From Heyndrickxia shackletonii (lineage in GTDB: Bacteria; Bacillota; Bacilli; Bacillales; Bacillaceae_C), in contig NZ_LJJC01000004.1 of the NCBI RefSeq assembly GCF_001420715.1, positions 3,370,783-3,434,782 of the forward strand: DNA of 64,000 nt. Direction: 5' to 3'. The stretch's first letter is position 1. Every line of letters begins with the position of its first letter. The notes under the pieces were generated by a model. The model saw only the letters and a list, made by a program, of their open reading frames with translations, was not told the origin of the DNA and did no database searches. Positions 27,113 through 36,096 of the stretch are shown piece after piece. The position numbers and the translations under genes are program-made.

Positions 27113-27557
27113 ATTTTTACACGCTCCTTTAATATTTTTTGTCAAATGTACACTGCCAGACTGTTTCAAGAATGGGGTATTTAAATGTATTAAAAAAAGT
27201 TACAGTTCACAATCAAAAACACGTACTATTATCTATTCAACAATATTTATTTTATTCTCAGCTGAACTATTCATATTTTATTAATATTATTTGATTTACA
27301 ATTCTACTTCAATAAAATTACTTTAACTTCACGATAAGGCATTTGTTTAACTAAATTTTACAAGCGATGGCAAATTTATTTCCAACAACATACTGTAACT
27401 TTAAACTTTACAGTTCATTTAGTCAACTGTTAAATGCTGGTTTCAATCTACCGACTGAACTAAAATTTCTTATCTTTTATTTGACTTTACACATAAAGCT
27501 GCCCCCTAATGCATATAAGGAAATCTGTAAAACAGCTGTTGTACCCGAAACATGTAA

Positions 27558-27590
27558 CAGCCAAGGCTTTTTTTTAAAAGCGCTTGGCTG
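27558..27590. terminator. Hairpin in non-coding gap
   Basis: CAGCCAAG pairs with CTTGGCTG around a T/A-rich loop. It has no clear gene partner. The AT-rich 27113-27690 stretch carries no convincing gene. Confidence 0.45.
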
Positions 27591-27690
27591 CTTTGATATC
27601 TCTAGATTTACTTAAATAAAAGACGATATGTTAAAGATTTAGATTTTTCTCAAGTCAAGTAACCTTTCTTTCTAAATCGATTTCTATCGG

Positions 27691-27830
27691 TCAATCTAAG
27701 AATGCTTGTTGCAACGCCTCTAGGCCATCTTTATAGATGCCATGGAACAGATCTATAGCTTCTTTAACAGTAACGCATACAGGATTGAAACTGCCAGAGC
27801 ACTCTACCAATGATGATGAAAAGATATTAA
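27691..27830 (-). pseudogene. 3' fragment of an unidentified gene
   Basis: One minus-strand frame reads VECSGSFNPVCVTVKEAIDL then FHGIYKDGLEALQQAFLD and stops at 27691. The residue composition looks genuinely coding, but no start codon with a ribosome site is present and a terminator-like hairpin sits at its 5' side (27834-27867). I do not recognise the family. It is probably a truncated gene next to the tRNA attachment site. Confidence 0.4.
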
Positions 27831-27833
27831 AAA

Positions 27834-27867
27834 AGCTATAAACCTTATAGTATCAAGGTTTATAGCT
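27834..27867. terminator. Hairpin terminator next to tRNA-Val fragment
   Basis: AGCTATAAACC pairs perfectly (11 bp) with GGTTTATAGCT around a 12-base loop. Confidence 0.65.
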
Positions 27868-27879
27868 CATCATTTGGTA

Positions 27880-27921
27880 TGATTCTGACTGGGCTCGAAC
27901 CAGCGACCCCCACCCTGTCAA
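27880..27921 (-). tRNA. tRNA-Val(GAC) 3' half; island attachment-site remnant
   Basis: On the minus strand the sequence reads from the anticodon loop TTGACAG through GGTGG, the T-arm (GCTGGTTCGAGCCCAGT) and the acceptor 3' strand CAGAATCA. It agrees with Bacillus tRNA-Val(GAC). The D-arm and 5' acceptor strand are absent, so this is only the 3' half. Such fragments are left where an integrating element recombines at a tRNA 3' end. It marks one end of the island on its right. Confidence 0.75.
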
Positions 27922-27958
27922 TTCACATTTGTAAGTTACCGCTAATTTCTCAAGGTAT

Positions 27959-27989
27959 CCCCAAACCTACTGATATCAAGGGTTTGGGG
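27959..27989. terminator. Hairpin near attachment site
   Basis: CCCCAAACC pairs perfectly with GGTTTGGGG around a loop containing TACTGATATCAAG. It lies just inside the island boundary and downstream of the remnant ending at 28006. Confidence 0.6.
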
Positions 27990-28005
27990 ATTGTTTAATG
28001 TTATT

Positions 28006-28221
28006 TCATTTCCTCGTATATTTTAATGTTTTTTTTAGTGTGTGACCAGTTTGGTGACCAGAACTCATATTAAACTTTTTCTCCACTTCTGATAATAAGA
28101 GTAGCAATTGCTTTAGTTTATTTGATAATCCGTACACATCTTCTTTGGAATTAAAAACAAATGATTAAAGTTTATCATACGCATTCTGTGCTGCATCTTC
28201 TAAATATGTATCCTTTAATCG
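28006..28221 (-). pseudogene. Degenerate island gene, helical C-terminus
   Basis: The minus frame reads RLKDTYLEDAAQNAYDKL, a TAA at 28165-28167, then EDVYGLSNKLKQLLLLLSEV and EKKFNMSSGHQTGHTLKKT, ending at 28006. It looks like the 3' end of a coding gene with one nonsense codon and no 5' end. A position next to the att remnant is where integrase genes often end, but I see no recombinase signature, so the family is open. Confidence 0.4.
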
Positions 28222-28279
28222 TTATCAAAAATAGCCGGTCAACAAAATTTTTACTGCTCCTTAGATGTGAAAATAGTTA

Positions 28280-29818
28280 TTAATAATCGTAGGAATTAGA
28301 ATCTGGATTCATTGTCCTTTCAATCCCAACGGTAATGACATTCATTCTTATTGCTTGATATATTCTTAAGAAACTCGGTATTTCCATTATTCCTTTTTTG
28401 CCTTTAATTCTTCTACTCTTGCATTCTTGTATCAAATCATTACAGTTAACATTAAACGGGAATTGATCATCCCTTAAGTGCCCCCACTTAAGTAGAAGTT
28501 TTTTTCTTTTTTTTTAGCGTATTTAGAATTGTAGAGATAAGCCATTTATCTAAGTACCTTAGCTGGTCTTCATCATCTAACAATGGGTAAAAACTCATAA
28601 TACCTTTAAATCTTAATCTTTTATAAGATCCATTAAGATAATTTCTAAGCATTCTCTCATTTAGATTACCGTATAAATAACGACGAATTTGCATTATAGC
28701 AGTTACAAAGTCCCTATCTTCGTCATTTCCTGGAATCATGACCGATTTAAGAGTTTCCCCATTTAATGGTTGAATTAAGTTTCTATAAAGAATATAGCTT
28801 ATTTGTTTTTTTATCTTATTAACAGAGGAAGGTTTAATACTGATATGTTCATTCGAAAGCTTATACCCCAAAAATTCTACATAATGCTTGTAAGAAGCTA
28901 GCTCGGAAGGCATTCCTTCTTTTTAGATAAGATACTAATTCCATCAGATTTAAGAGCGTTAATTTTAACCCCTGCCTCTGTAGAAAACATATTAATTATT
29001 TCAAATGATTTAGTTATCTTTCCATAGTCATCTGCCCAAATAATTGTATCATCTGCGTATCTTGCAAATCTTAAACCTTCTTTTTCTAATTTTTTGTCCA
29101 ACTTCCAGCATGCCATATTTGCTAGAAAAAGTGATAAGGATGTTCCTTGGGGTATACCTTTTCCCTTTACCATATTTACTAAGAATAACTTAATAATACC
29201 TTTTTCAAATTCACTTATTAAAAAACCATTTTGATTGAATTGATCAAATAAATAATCGTGATTAATCGACCCAAAAAAATCTTTGAAATCGAATTCGGCT
29301 ACAAATGTTCTGGGGCTTAATTTTATATCAAGTCCAATATCATTTATCGCATAATGTACATTTCTGTCATTTCTGTAGGCATACGAGAACGAGCTAAATC
29401 TATGTTTGTTTTTACTTAATAGTTTTTTATAAAAATAATTGGATACCGCTTCATCCGGTATTTGGAATATATATACTTCTCTTTTTCCACCACCTTTTTT
29501 ATCAACATAGTTTATATAAGGTTGGTGTGTTTTATATTCACCATTAATTAGCTTGTTAAATATCGAGGTACCTATTTTCTTGTAATGCTTTAACACATAA
29601 TAAGGATTGTGCTTTCTATCGACTTTCCAGTGTACAGGTACTTTTACTTCCTTTGGGGAAGGATTTGTTACACGCCGTTTGTTTCTTTGATACTCTAATT
29701 CCAAAGAATTATGATAATTTTCGTTGTTCGACCTTTTTTTTTTTGCAAATTCAAATATTGAATTTATAATATCTTGTTTTAACAGTAAGCCCCCATTCAA
29801 ACCACGCATTTCAAACAT
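28280..29818 (-). pseudogene. Reverse transcriptase (unknown-group/defence type), multiply frameshifted
   Basis: Bacterial reverse transcriptase with RT motifs FVAEFDFKDFFGSINHDYLF (metal Asp), KGIPQGTSLSLFLANM and RFARYADDTIIWADD (catalytic YADD). It lies in three frames: 29818-28898, 28913-28488 and about 28500-28280. The breaks fall in A-runs (TCTAAAAAGAAGG; AAAAAAAAAGAAAAAAAC) and each is fixed by one base. Joined length is near 505 residues, with a long C-terminal thumb-like extension. There are no group II intron maturase motifs. The first 11 codons come from the IS66 end at 29785; the original ATG probably straddled that point. It could belong to the DRT antiphage RTs. Confidence 0.72.
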
Positions 29819-29869
29819 ATGGCACCACTTGGTATGATACTTATATCAATCAAAGGAGGTGCTTTTTCT

Positions 29870-30064
29870 ATGCCACAACAAAAATTAACCATCGTCCCCG
29901 TCACACTTCATACCGAAAGTAAAAAGGATTTACCACCCACTTCTCCAAAAGAATCTTTAACTAGCATTTGCACAATCAAAATGGCAAACGTTGAAATCTC
30001 CCTTCATAGCGGCGTAGATGAGTACGTAATTCGAACCATTATGAGGGAGTTGAAACATACGTGA
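29870..30064 (+). CDS. tnpA: IS66 accessory protein TnpA
   Basis: A 64-residue small protein (MPQQKLTIVPVTLHTESKKD), first gene of the IS66 element, with C-terminal VEISLHSGVDEYVIRTIMRE typical of IS66 TnpA. The ATG at 29870 follows AAAGGAGGTG. It overlaps tnpB by four bases (GTGA). Confidence 0.75.
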   Translation: MPQQKLTIVPVTLHTESKKDLPPTSPKESLTSICTIKMANVEISLHSGVDEYVIRTIMRELKHT

Positions 30065-30414
30065 AGCACGATTATACAAATGTCAAAAACATTTACATTA
30101 TTTGTGGAAAAACCGATATGCGTAAAGGAATTGATGGCCTTGCCACACTGATTCAAGATACATTCAAACTGGATCCATACGGCGATTCCATTTTCTTATT
30201 CTCTGGATGGAGTAAAGATCGTTACAAATGTTTATACTTTGATGGTGATGGCTTCGCCATGCTTTATAAGCGTTTGGATAACGGCAAACTACAATGGCCC
30301 AAGGATGAAAACGAAGTACGCAATCTTTCACAAAAGGAGGTTCGCTGGCTCCTAGAAGGATTATCCATTCAGCAGCCAAAAGCAATAAAATCATCACTGA
30401 AAGGGGCGTTCTAA
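30061..30414 (+). CDS. tnpB: IS66 accessory protein TnpB
   Basis: This 117-residue IS66 Orf2 family protein contains YIICGKTDMRKGIDGLA, LFSGWSKDRYKCLYFDGDGF and QWPKDENEVRNLS, the standard TnpB pattern. It starts at GTG 30061, coupled to tnpA. It is required with TnpA and TnpC for IS66 transposition. It is intact here. Confidence 0.88.
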   Translation: MKHDYTNVKNIYIICGKTDMRKGIDGLATLIQDTFKLDPYGDSIFLFSGWSKDRYKCLYFDGDGFAMLYKRLDNGKLQWPKDENEVRNLSQKEVRWLLEGLSIQQPKAIKSSLKGAF

Positions 30415-30502
30415 ATCTATCAAAACATTGATTTACAGCCGTTTTTAGCTTCATTTTTTTTGTCCCAAATGGTATACTATAAGTAACGAAAACGGGCGAA
30501 AA

Positions 30503-32107
30503 GTGGTGAGACGAATGGTTAATGTTTCTTCAAATAATGGGGCACAATATGAAAAATTAATTCAGCTTCTTGAAACGCAATTGACCAATTCCAATCAACA
30601 AAACAATAGGCTTTCGGAAAAACTCGATAAGGCCTTAAAACAGAACGAGGCATTAACCGAACAAATTCGTCAATTAACCAAAGCTTTATATGGTTCTAAA
30701 TCAGAAAAATCAAAGTATTAAGTACCAGACGGTCAAGGCTCTTTATTTGAAGACGATCCGTCTTTTAACGATTCTGAGCAGACAGAAGAACAAAGCACAG
30801 AAACAGTTAGCTATACCGTTGTCCGTAAAGTATCAAAGAAAAAGAGAAACGATTCATTTAGCAACAATATTGAGATAGAAGAAATTCACCATCATCCAGC
30901 TAATACGCTATGTGATTGTTGTCTTCATCAAATGACAGAAGTAGGTACAACAATAGCACGTGAAGAAGCAAAATTCATTCCAGCTACAATGAAGCGTGTG
31001 CAACATATCGAGCATGCCTATGAGTGCACGGTGTGCAAAAAAGATACCACTCAAAAAGCACAAATCAAGCGTGGGAAAGCACCGCAAACTGCCATTCAAC
31101 GTAGCATTGCAGGACCAACTGTTTTGGCTAAACTTATCTACGATAAGTTTATTCAGTACTTGCCTCTTTACCGCCAGGTGAAAGAATGGGAACGATATGG
31201 TCTACTTACAAATGATAAGAACCTATCTAACTGGGTTATTCGCGCTGCCGAAGATTGGCTTCAACCAATTTATGATTTGATGAAGCAAGTACTAACAGCC
31301 AAGTCAGTGCTCCATGTGGACGAAACCTATGCGCAAATCATTAATCGTTCCGACGGAAAATCCGGTCAATCGAACGCTTATAACTGGGTATGTCGTAGCG
31401 TACCAAGTCAAGGTCCTATCATTGTCCTTTTCAAAAGCGCCTTATCTAGAAGTCGAGCTGTATTAGAAGATTTGATAGCCGGGTTCAAAGGAACGGTGAT
31501 TTGCGATGGCTATTCAGCTTACGGTCATTTACCTGACGTGCAGTTCGCCAACTGCTGGGCGCACACGAGGCGTTATTGGTTAAAAGCTGATAGTAAAAAC
31601 GGGCGAATAGGCGTCGATTACTGCGACCGGTTGTATCAGATTGAGCGTAAAATTAAACACCTTTCGCCAGAAGAGCGCCAACAAATAAGACAAGAAAAAT
31701 CGAAGCCCATCGTAGATGAATTTTTCGCTTGGATTGATCGCTCACCGTTCTTCGGTAAAAATGCGTTGGCGAAAGCAGCTGAATATACGTTGAGCCGAGC
31801 AGAAGGATTAAAAGCATTTCTTGATGATGGCCATTTAGAAATCGATAATAATCTTGCTGAAAATGCGATTCGTCCCAACGTAATCGGTCGCAAAAATTGG
31901 CTGTTCTCTGTAAGCGAAGCAGGTGCAAAAGCGAACGCTATTTGTCTAAGTTTAGCTGAAACAGTAAAAGCAAATGGTATCGATTTTTATCAATATTTAG
32001 TCAAGCTACTAACAGAGCTGCCAACTTTACCAATTCACCAGCAGTCGGATCTTTTACATAACTACATGCCTTGGTCAGAAAATATCCAAGCCACATGTGC
32101 AAAATAG
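30503..32107 (+). pseudogene. tnpC: IS66 transposase TnpC, nonsense mutation
   Basis: DDE-type transposase of IS66, about 534 codons in one continuous frame except for a TAA at 30719-30721 (KSEKSKY, stop, VPDGQGSLFEDD). The upstream part is the leucine-zipper-like N-terminus. Downstream follow the zinc-finger-like region (CTVCKK), the catalytic domain (VLHVDETYAQI, CDGYSAYGHL, the AENAIRPNVIGRKNWLF block with the Glu) and the C-terminus. A single CAA-to-TAA change would explain the stop, so the element cannot make full TnpC. Confidence 0.85.
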
Positions 32108-32273
32108 CCAACTATCCGAAAAAAATATCAGATGGCTGGCTATTCGTCGTGCGTACCGTAAAGGTGCGCTATTTTTTTATATTTCGGGCTTACTATTTAT
32201 CAAACTCGCTTTAGCATCTAATGAACTTTTACAACTTTCAGGTGATTTCGTGAAAAAAATAAAATATAAAAAA

Positions 32274-32299
32274 GCTTAGAGATATTGGCATCTCTAAGC
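32274..32299. terminator. Terminator after araC-like gene
   Basis: GCTTAGAGAT pairs with ATCTCTAAGC around a six-base loop. A T-rich tract follows on the minus strand. It is 124 bases after the AraC stop. Confidence 0.7.
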
Positions 32300-32422
32300 C
32301 TTTTGACTTTGAAATATACTGTGAATTTTATGTGATTTGCTATTTGATTTGGCCAGCTATTTACCGCATTGCACCTCACAAGTAAACCCATATTAGTATT
32401 AACACGCTTTTGAAAAATACGT

Positions 32423-33268
32423 TCAAATCTTGTATTTTTTTCTAAATTCCGAAATGGTAATCCCCCATCTTTTTTTAAATACTCTTTCAAAAGTATTTAG
32501 ACTTCCAAATCCAACTTCAAAGCATATTTTTGTAATATCCCAATCCGATTTTAGTAATAGATGTTTAGCATGCTCCAATCTAATTCCTAATAGGTACTGG
32601 CTTGGTGTGCATCCTAGAACTTCCTTAAAGAGCTTGATTAAATAAAACTTACTCATCTTACAGTGATCAGCCAAGATATCTAATGATAAATCATTATGGT
32701 AATTTTCCCCCATATAATGAATGACATTTTTTATAATTGGATTGCAATTTACCATGTACTCCTTTTCCCATAGTTCCGAGTGAGATCCTTTTTGAATGGA
32801 TAAAAATATTTCCGCTAGTTCCCATTCCAATTCTTCTGTTTGAATTTGATGATTATTATCAAAGAGGTTAAGTTTAATTAATTCATCCGCAGTTTTAATT
32901 AATTTCTCAGAGGAGTAATCAATTTGGTTAAAGAATTCTATATCATTTACATGATTATTCAATTTTGTTGAAACAACGTGATCAAGAAAATGCTTATTTA
33001 TATTTACTAACAATATCCGACTCTTATCTTCTTCTGTGAAATGAAAATGTTTTTCTCCGGGAAATGTTAGAAAGTGCTTGCTTGATTCCACTTTATTTAC
33101 TACTTTATTCTGATCCAAAAAAGTACTTCCCTCTAATGGGATGGTAATTTGATAATCATCCCCATGATCATGTTCAACTGGGTCTGATGAATATGAATCA
33201 AAACGGGACAACATAAGCTTTGTGTTGGGTAATTTTAAATTCACATACCTCAGGACGCATTCCCCCAC
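32423..33268 (-). CDS. AraC-family transcriptional regulator
   Basis: This 281-residue regulator has an N-terminal cupin-like sensing domain (DPVEHDHGDDYQITIPLEG; LTFPGEKHFHF) and two C-terminal helix-turn-helix motifs (LSLDILADHCKMSKFYLIKL; DITKICFEVGFGSLNTFERV). The probable start is GTG 33268 after AGGAAAAACAA. Its C-terminal coding DNA is duplicated as a dead fragment at 6757-6920. No target gene adjoins it: a GNAT gene lies upstream and the IS66 element downstream. Confidence 0.83.
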   Translation of the reverse strand: MGECVLRYVNLKLPNTKLMLSRFDSYSSDPVEHDHGDDYQITIPLEGSTFLDQNKVVNKVESSKHFLTFPGEKHFHFTEEDKSRILLVNINKHFLDHVVSTKLNNHVNDIEFFNQIDYSSEKLIKTADELIKLNLFDNNHQIQTEELEWELAEIFLSIQKGSHSELWEKEYMVNCNPIIKNVIHYMGENYHNDLSLDILADHCKMSKFYLIKLFKEVLGCTPSQYLLGIRLEHAKHLLLKSDWDITKICFEVGFGSLNTFERVFKKRWGITISEFRKKYKI

Positions 33269-33456
33269 TTGTTTTTCCTAATATTACAAATACATTATAC
33301 ATTTTCATAAACAAATTTTCATTATAAAAAAATTAATCAATTCATCTATATGAATATATTTTCTATTTGTTCGCTTGTTATAGGGAGTATATTTATTTGC
33401 AGTGGAGAGATAACTTGAAGAAAAGAAACACAGCTTCACTTGTTAAGTGAATTAAA

Positions 33457-33488
33457 AAAATGACGTATGGATAATTATACGCCATTTT
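33457..33488. terminator. Terminator after GNAT gene 33544-33969
   Basis: AAAATGACGTAT pairs with ATACGCCATTTT (one mismatch). T-rich ends lie on both strands. Confidence 0.6.
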
Positions 33489-33543
33489 TTTATTCCCCTA
33501 TTTAACTGGTTGAATGTGTTGGTTGGATGTTTTTTGAGGAAGA

Positions 33544-33969
33544 TTAATAATTTTCCTTTCTTATAAAAACTACTTCGCCAATACCCTCAGTGAACCCCCA
33601 TTTTCTATAAAACGGCAGCATTTCTAATTTGCAATATAATTCAAAATGCTTTACATCCTTTAATAAAGGATGCTTCATAATTTTATCTACCAATCTTCGA
33701 CCTAAATCTTTCTTTCTATAAGATTCTTTTACCATTACATCAAAAATCAAAGCTTTATAGACATAATCAGTTAAGACCCTTGCAAAAGCAATCAGTTCGT
33801 TCGTTTCGGGTAAGCAATAGGCAACAATTATATCAGAATTATCAACCATTCGTTTAACATCGTTTAAATTGCGCCCTTTTGTCCACCATTCCAATTGAAA
33901 TAAATGATGTAAATCTATTATCTGATTTTGTGTAAGTTTTTCAATAAATTCACATTCTATTTTAAACAC
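33544..33969 (-). CDS. GNAT acetyltransferase, small
   Basis: This 141-residue GNAT domain protein reads IIVAYCLPETNELIAFARVL, FDVMVKESYRKKDLGRRLVDKI (acetyl-CoA loop, with KKDLG where the consensus has R/QGxGxG) and MLPFYRKWGFTEG. The start is a GTG with a weak ribosome site. Substrate unknown. Confidence 0.75.
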   Translation of the reverse strand: MFKIECEFIEKLTQNQIIDLHHLFQLEWWTKGRNLNDVKRMVDNSDIIVAYCLPETNELIAFARVLTDYVYKALIFDVMVKESYRKKDLGRRLVDKIMKHPLLKDVKHFELYCKLEMLPFYRKWGFTEGIGEVVFIRKENY

Positions 33970-34041
33970 CTACTTACTTATTTTTATTAAAGATATTAGG
34001 GACCTAATATTTAATATAAAATTTATGATAAATGTTTAATT

Positions 34042-34923
34042 TTAATTATGTTTTTTCAAAAACTTTTTTATATCGCTATTTATTTTTACTAGGTATTCTT
34101 CTGAAGGGAAATGACCCATATCATAGGATTTTAAATCTATCAAATTTGGGATAATGTCATTAGCAATTTTATTTATTCTTTTGTCTGGAAAAAAAATATC
34201 CCTTTTTCCCGAAATAACTAAAGTAGGAGAATTGAAATGAACGAGCTCCTTTTTTTCCGTCAATTTGGGCATCTCTTGTTCAAGCTTGGTATATTTGAAT
34301 ATATCGCCAATAATTTTTTTATCTATTTCTTTCATTCTATTATCTGATAATGCTTTTGCAATACTATTAAGATAATTCTCTGAAGAGGTAACGTGATATA
34401 AGACTAAAGGCAATAAGACATCTTTCATCATTTTCAATTTAGATCCTAAACCTATTCCCGCTGGAGAAATTAATATTGCACAATCTATTTTATTTGGCAT
34501 AAAGGCTGCCAATCTTAAAATAATTCCCGCCCCATAGGATGGACCGATAAAGGCACTTTGATCAACATTAAAATGGTTCATTAATTCTAGGATCCATTGC
34601 GCAAAACTATGATCTTTCGCAGAAATCCTAATTTCTTCACTATATCCGGGATGACCAATTGTATCTGGGGCATATATTCTATACTCATCTGTAAGCGACG
34701 AAAACCAAGATAAAGTCATTGGATTTATACAATTCCCACCTTGGAATATAAATATAGGCTTTCCCACTTTTGGACCAGATACAATAACATGAGTTTTTCC
34801 ATAGCTTGTGTCAATATAGTACCTTTCAACATCAAATTTAAATGATTGCATATAATTTTCATAGTGCCCGACAATGTATGTTTTCCCTTCAGCGCTTTTA
34901 TAAATTGTCCTACCCTTCATCAT
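34042..34923 (-). CDS. Alpha/beta-hydrolase
   Basis: This 293-residue alpha/beta-hydrolase has nucleophile elbow FIGPSYGAGI (Ser in G-P-S-Y-G), an acid near VISGKRDIFFP and His in YDMGHFPSEE. The N-terminus (YYIDTSYGKTHVIVSGP) is shared with the hydrolase at 44796-45656, so the two are paralogues. The cysteine hydrolase gene ends 24 bases upstream and probably shares the transcript. Substrate unknown; no signal peptide. Confidence 0.82.
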   Translation of the reverse strand: MMKGRTIYKSAEGKTYIVGHYENYMQSFKFDVERYYIDTSYGKTHVIVSGPKVGKPIFIFQGGNCINPMTLSWFSSLTDEYRIYAPDTIGHPGYSEEIRISAKDHSFAQWILELMNHFNVDQSAFIGPSYGAGIILRLAAFMPNKIDCAILISPAGIGLGSKLKMMKDVLLPLVLYHVTSSENYLNSIAKALSDNRMKEIDKKIIGDIFKYTKLEQEMPKLTEKKELVHFNSPTLVISGKRDIFFPDKRINKIANDIIPNLIDLKSYDMGHFPSEEYLVKINSDIKKFLKKHN

Positions 34924-34947
34924 TTCACTCCGTATTATCTAAATATT

Positions 34948-35493
34948 TCATTGCTGTTTTAAAAATTCAATATCACATTCTTTCACCACTTTTATCTTAC
35001 GATCAGGGCTTCCAATAGTGCTTAAATGATAGTTATGATGATCCATTATTTCCTCCGCTGGAATTATTCCATCCACGGTTGTATGTCCATTCTTTACTAA
35101 TGTAACATCATAGCCTAATGATATGGCAGCTCTACATGTAGTATCTACACAATATTCCGTTCTTGCACCCATTACAACTAAATGAGTTACCTCCAACTCC
35201 CCTAGTATTTCTTGCAGTTTTGTATGATTAAATGCATCCGTTGCCAATTTATTAATCACTATATCTTGCGATCTGGGAGAAACACCGTCCACAAATTGCC
35301 AATATGGAGAATTTCGGGTTAATATGCCTCCAGCTGGTTCTTCATGTTGAGTATAAATAATTGGAACTTCTTCTATTTTTGCTTTCTGTATTAAATTTTT
35401 CATTGAACACATGACTTCTTCCTTTTTAAAAGTGCCCCATAATGGCCCCATCTGTAAATCTATGGTCAACAAGGCAGATTTATTATGAGTCAT
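34948..35493 (-). CDS. Isochorismatase-family cysteine hydrolase
   Basis: This 181-residue protein has the catalytic triad pattern: Asp in ALLTIDLQMG, Lys in VINKLATDAF and Cys in GARTEYCVDTTCRAAISLGYDV. The family includes isochorismatases, nicotinamidases and N-carbamoyl amidases. The start ATG follows AAAGGATGTG. It precedes the alpha/beta-hydrolase with a 24-base gap, hinting at a two-step amide or ester breakdown (inference). Confidence 0.85.
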   Translation of the reverse strand: MTHNKSALLTIDLQMGPLWGTFKKEEVMCSMKNLIQKAKIEEVPIIYTQHEEPAGGILTRNSPYWQFVDGVSPRSQDIVINKLATDAFNHTKLQEILGELEVTHLVVMGARTEYCVDTTCRAAISLGYDVTLVKNGHTTVDGIIPAEEIMDHHNYHLSTIGSPDRKIKVVKECDIEFLKQQ

Positions 35494-35664
35494 TTTTTCA
35501 CATCCTTTTTATTCTTAAAGGTCATATATTTAGAGAGGATAGTATTAATCGCTCTATTAAAGAAATCAACCTGAAAGTTTAATCATAAGTATCCTGATAA
35601 CAAACAAAAAATGGAGGCGGGCAATCCACTCCCCATATAAACTCTCACATTTAAGATTGTTCAA

Positions 35665-36033
35665 TTAACGAATACTTAATAATTGGATAATTATAATAAT
35701 AAAAAAGATTAATAGTTGAGGAATCATCGCTTTTATTAATTCGCGATGTTTAAAAATAGAAACGATTAAACAGCAAATTACATTTAAGCATATGATTCCA
35801 AGGGGAAAAAATCTGGAAATTCCGAAAAGCGTAATGGCACCGATATAGATCATTAATTCAATTAAACCTACAAATAACAGTAAAACACCACCTTGTAGTG
35901 ACATTACTCTTAAAGACCCAATTAAACTGTTATCAGCTTTTAAAACCATTAATTCCTTTACTAATTTTTTCTCCCCATATATAACATGCACAACACTTAT
36001 TAAAATAAGAATGACTCCAACCATTAATTTCAT
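35665..36033 (-). CDS. Small four-helix membrane protein, unknown
   Basis: A 122-residue hydrophobic protein with about four transmembrane segments (MKLMVGVILILISVVHVIYG at the N-terminus and LLIFFIIIIIQLL at the C-terminus). I start at ATG 36033 after GGCGGAAG. No family is recognised. It is probably a small inner-membrane protein of the DoxX-like or DUF type. Confidence 0.55.
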   Translation of the reverse strand: MKLMVGVILILISVVHVIYGEKKLVKELMVLKADNSLIGSLRVMSLQGGVLLLFVGLIELMIYIGAITLFGISRFFPLGIICLNVICCLIVSIFKHRELIKAMIPQLLIFFIIIIIQLLSIR

Positions 36034-36096
36034 AGTAATACTTCCGCCCATCTATTTTGAGTTAGCATTGTTATTTTTAAAGTACAGAAAAGTCCA

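Larger units (their letters stand above)
29785..32193 (+). mobile_element. IS66-family insertion sequence (inactive)
   Basis: The three-gene IS66 set (tnpA, tnpB, tnpC) is bounded by GTAAGCCC at 29785 and its complement GGGCTTAC ending at 32193. No matching 8-bp target duplication is seen (TTTTAACA against TATTTATC), so one flank may have been rearranged. tnpC has an in-frame stop. The left end abuts the reverse transcriptase exactly at its start codon. Confidence 0.75.

Noticed and set aside
27367-27615. 82-codon plus-strand frame near the Spx gene
   Set aside because: No ribosome site, AT-driven composition and no recognisable motif; it overlaps a hairpin. Treated as non-coding.
28890-28925. 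Programmed -1 frameshift in the reverse transcriptase
   Set aside because: The slippery run is TCTAAAAAG, so the first codon cannot re-pair cleanly after slipping. A second break further on also argues for decay. Kept only as a possibility in the finding.
31636-31928. Minus-strand frames inside the IS66 tnpC
   Set aside because: They lie opposite a conserved transposase frame and carry no family motif.
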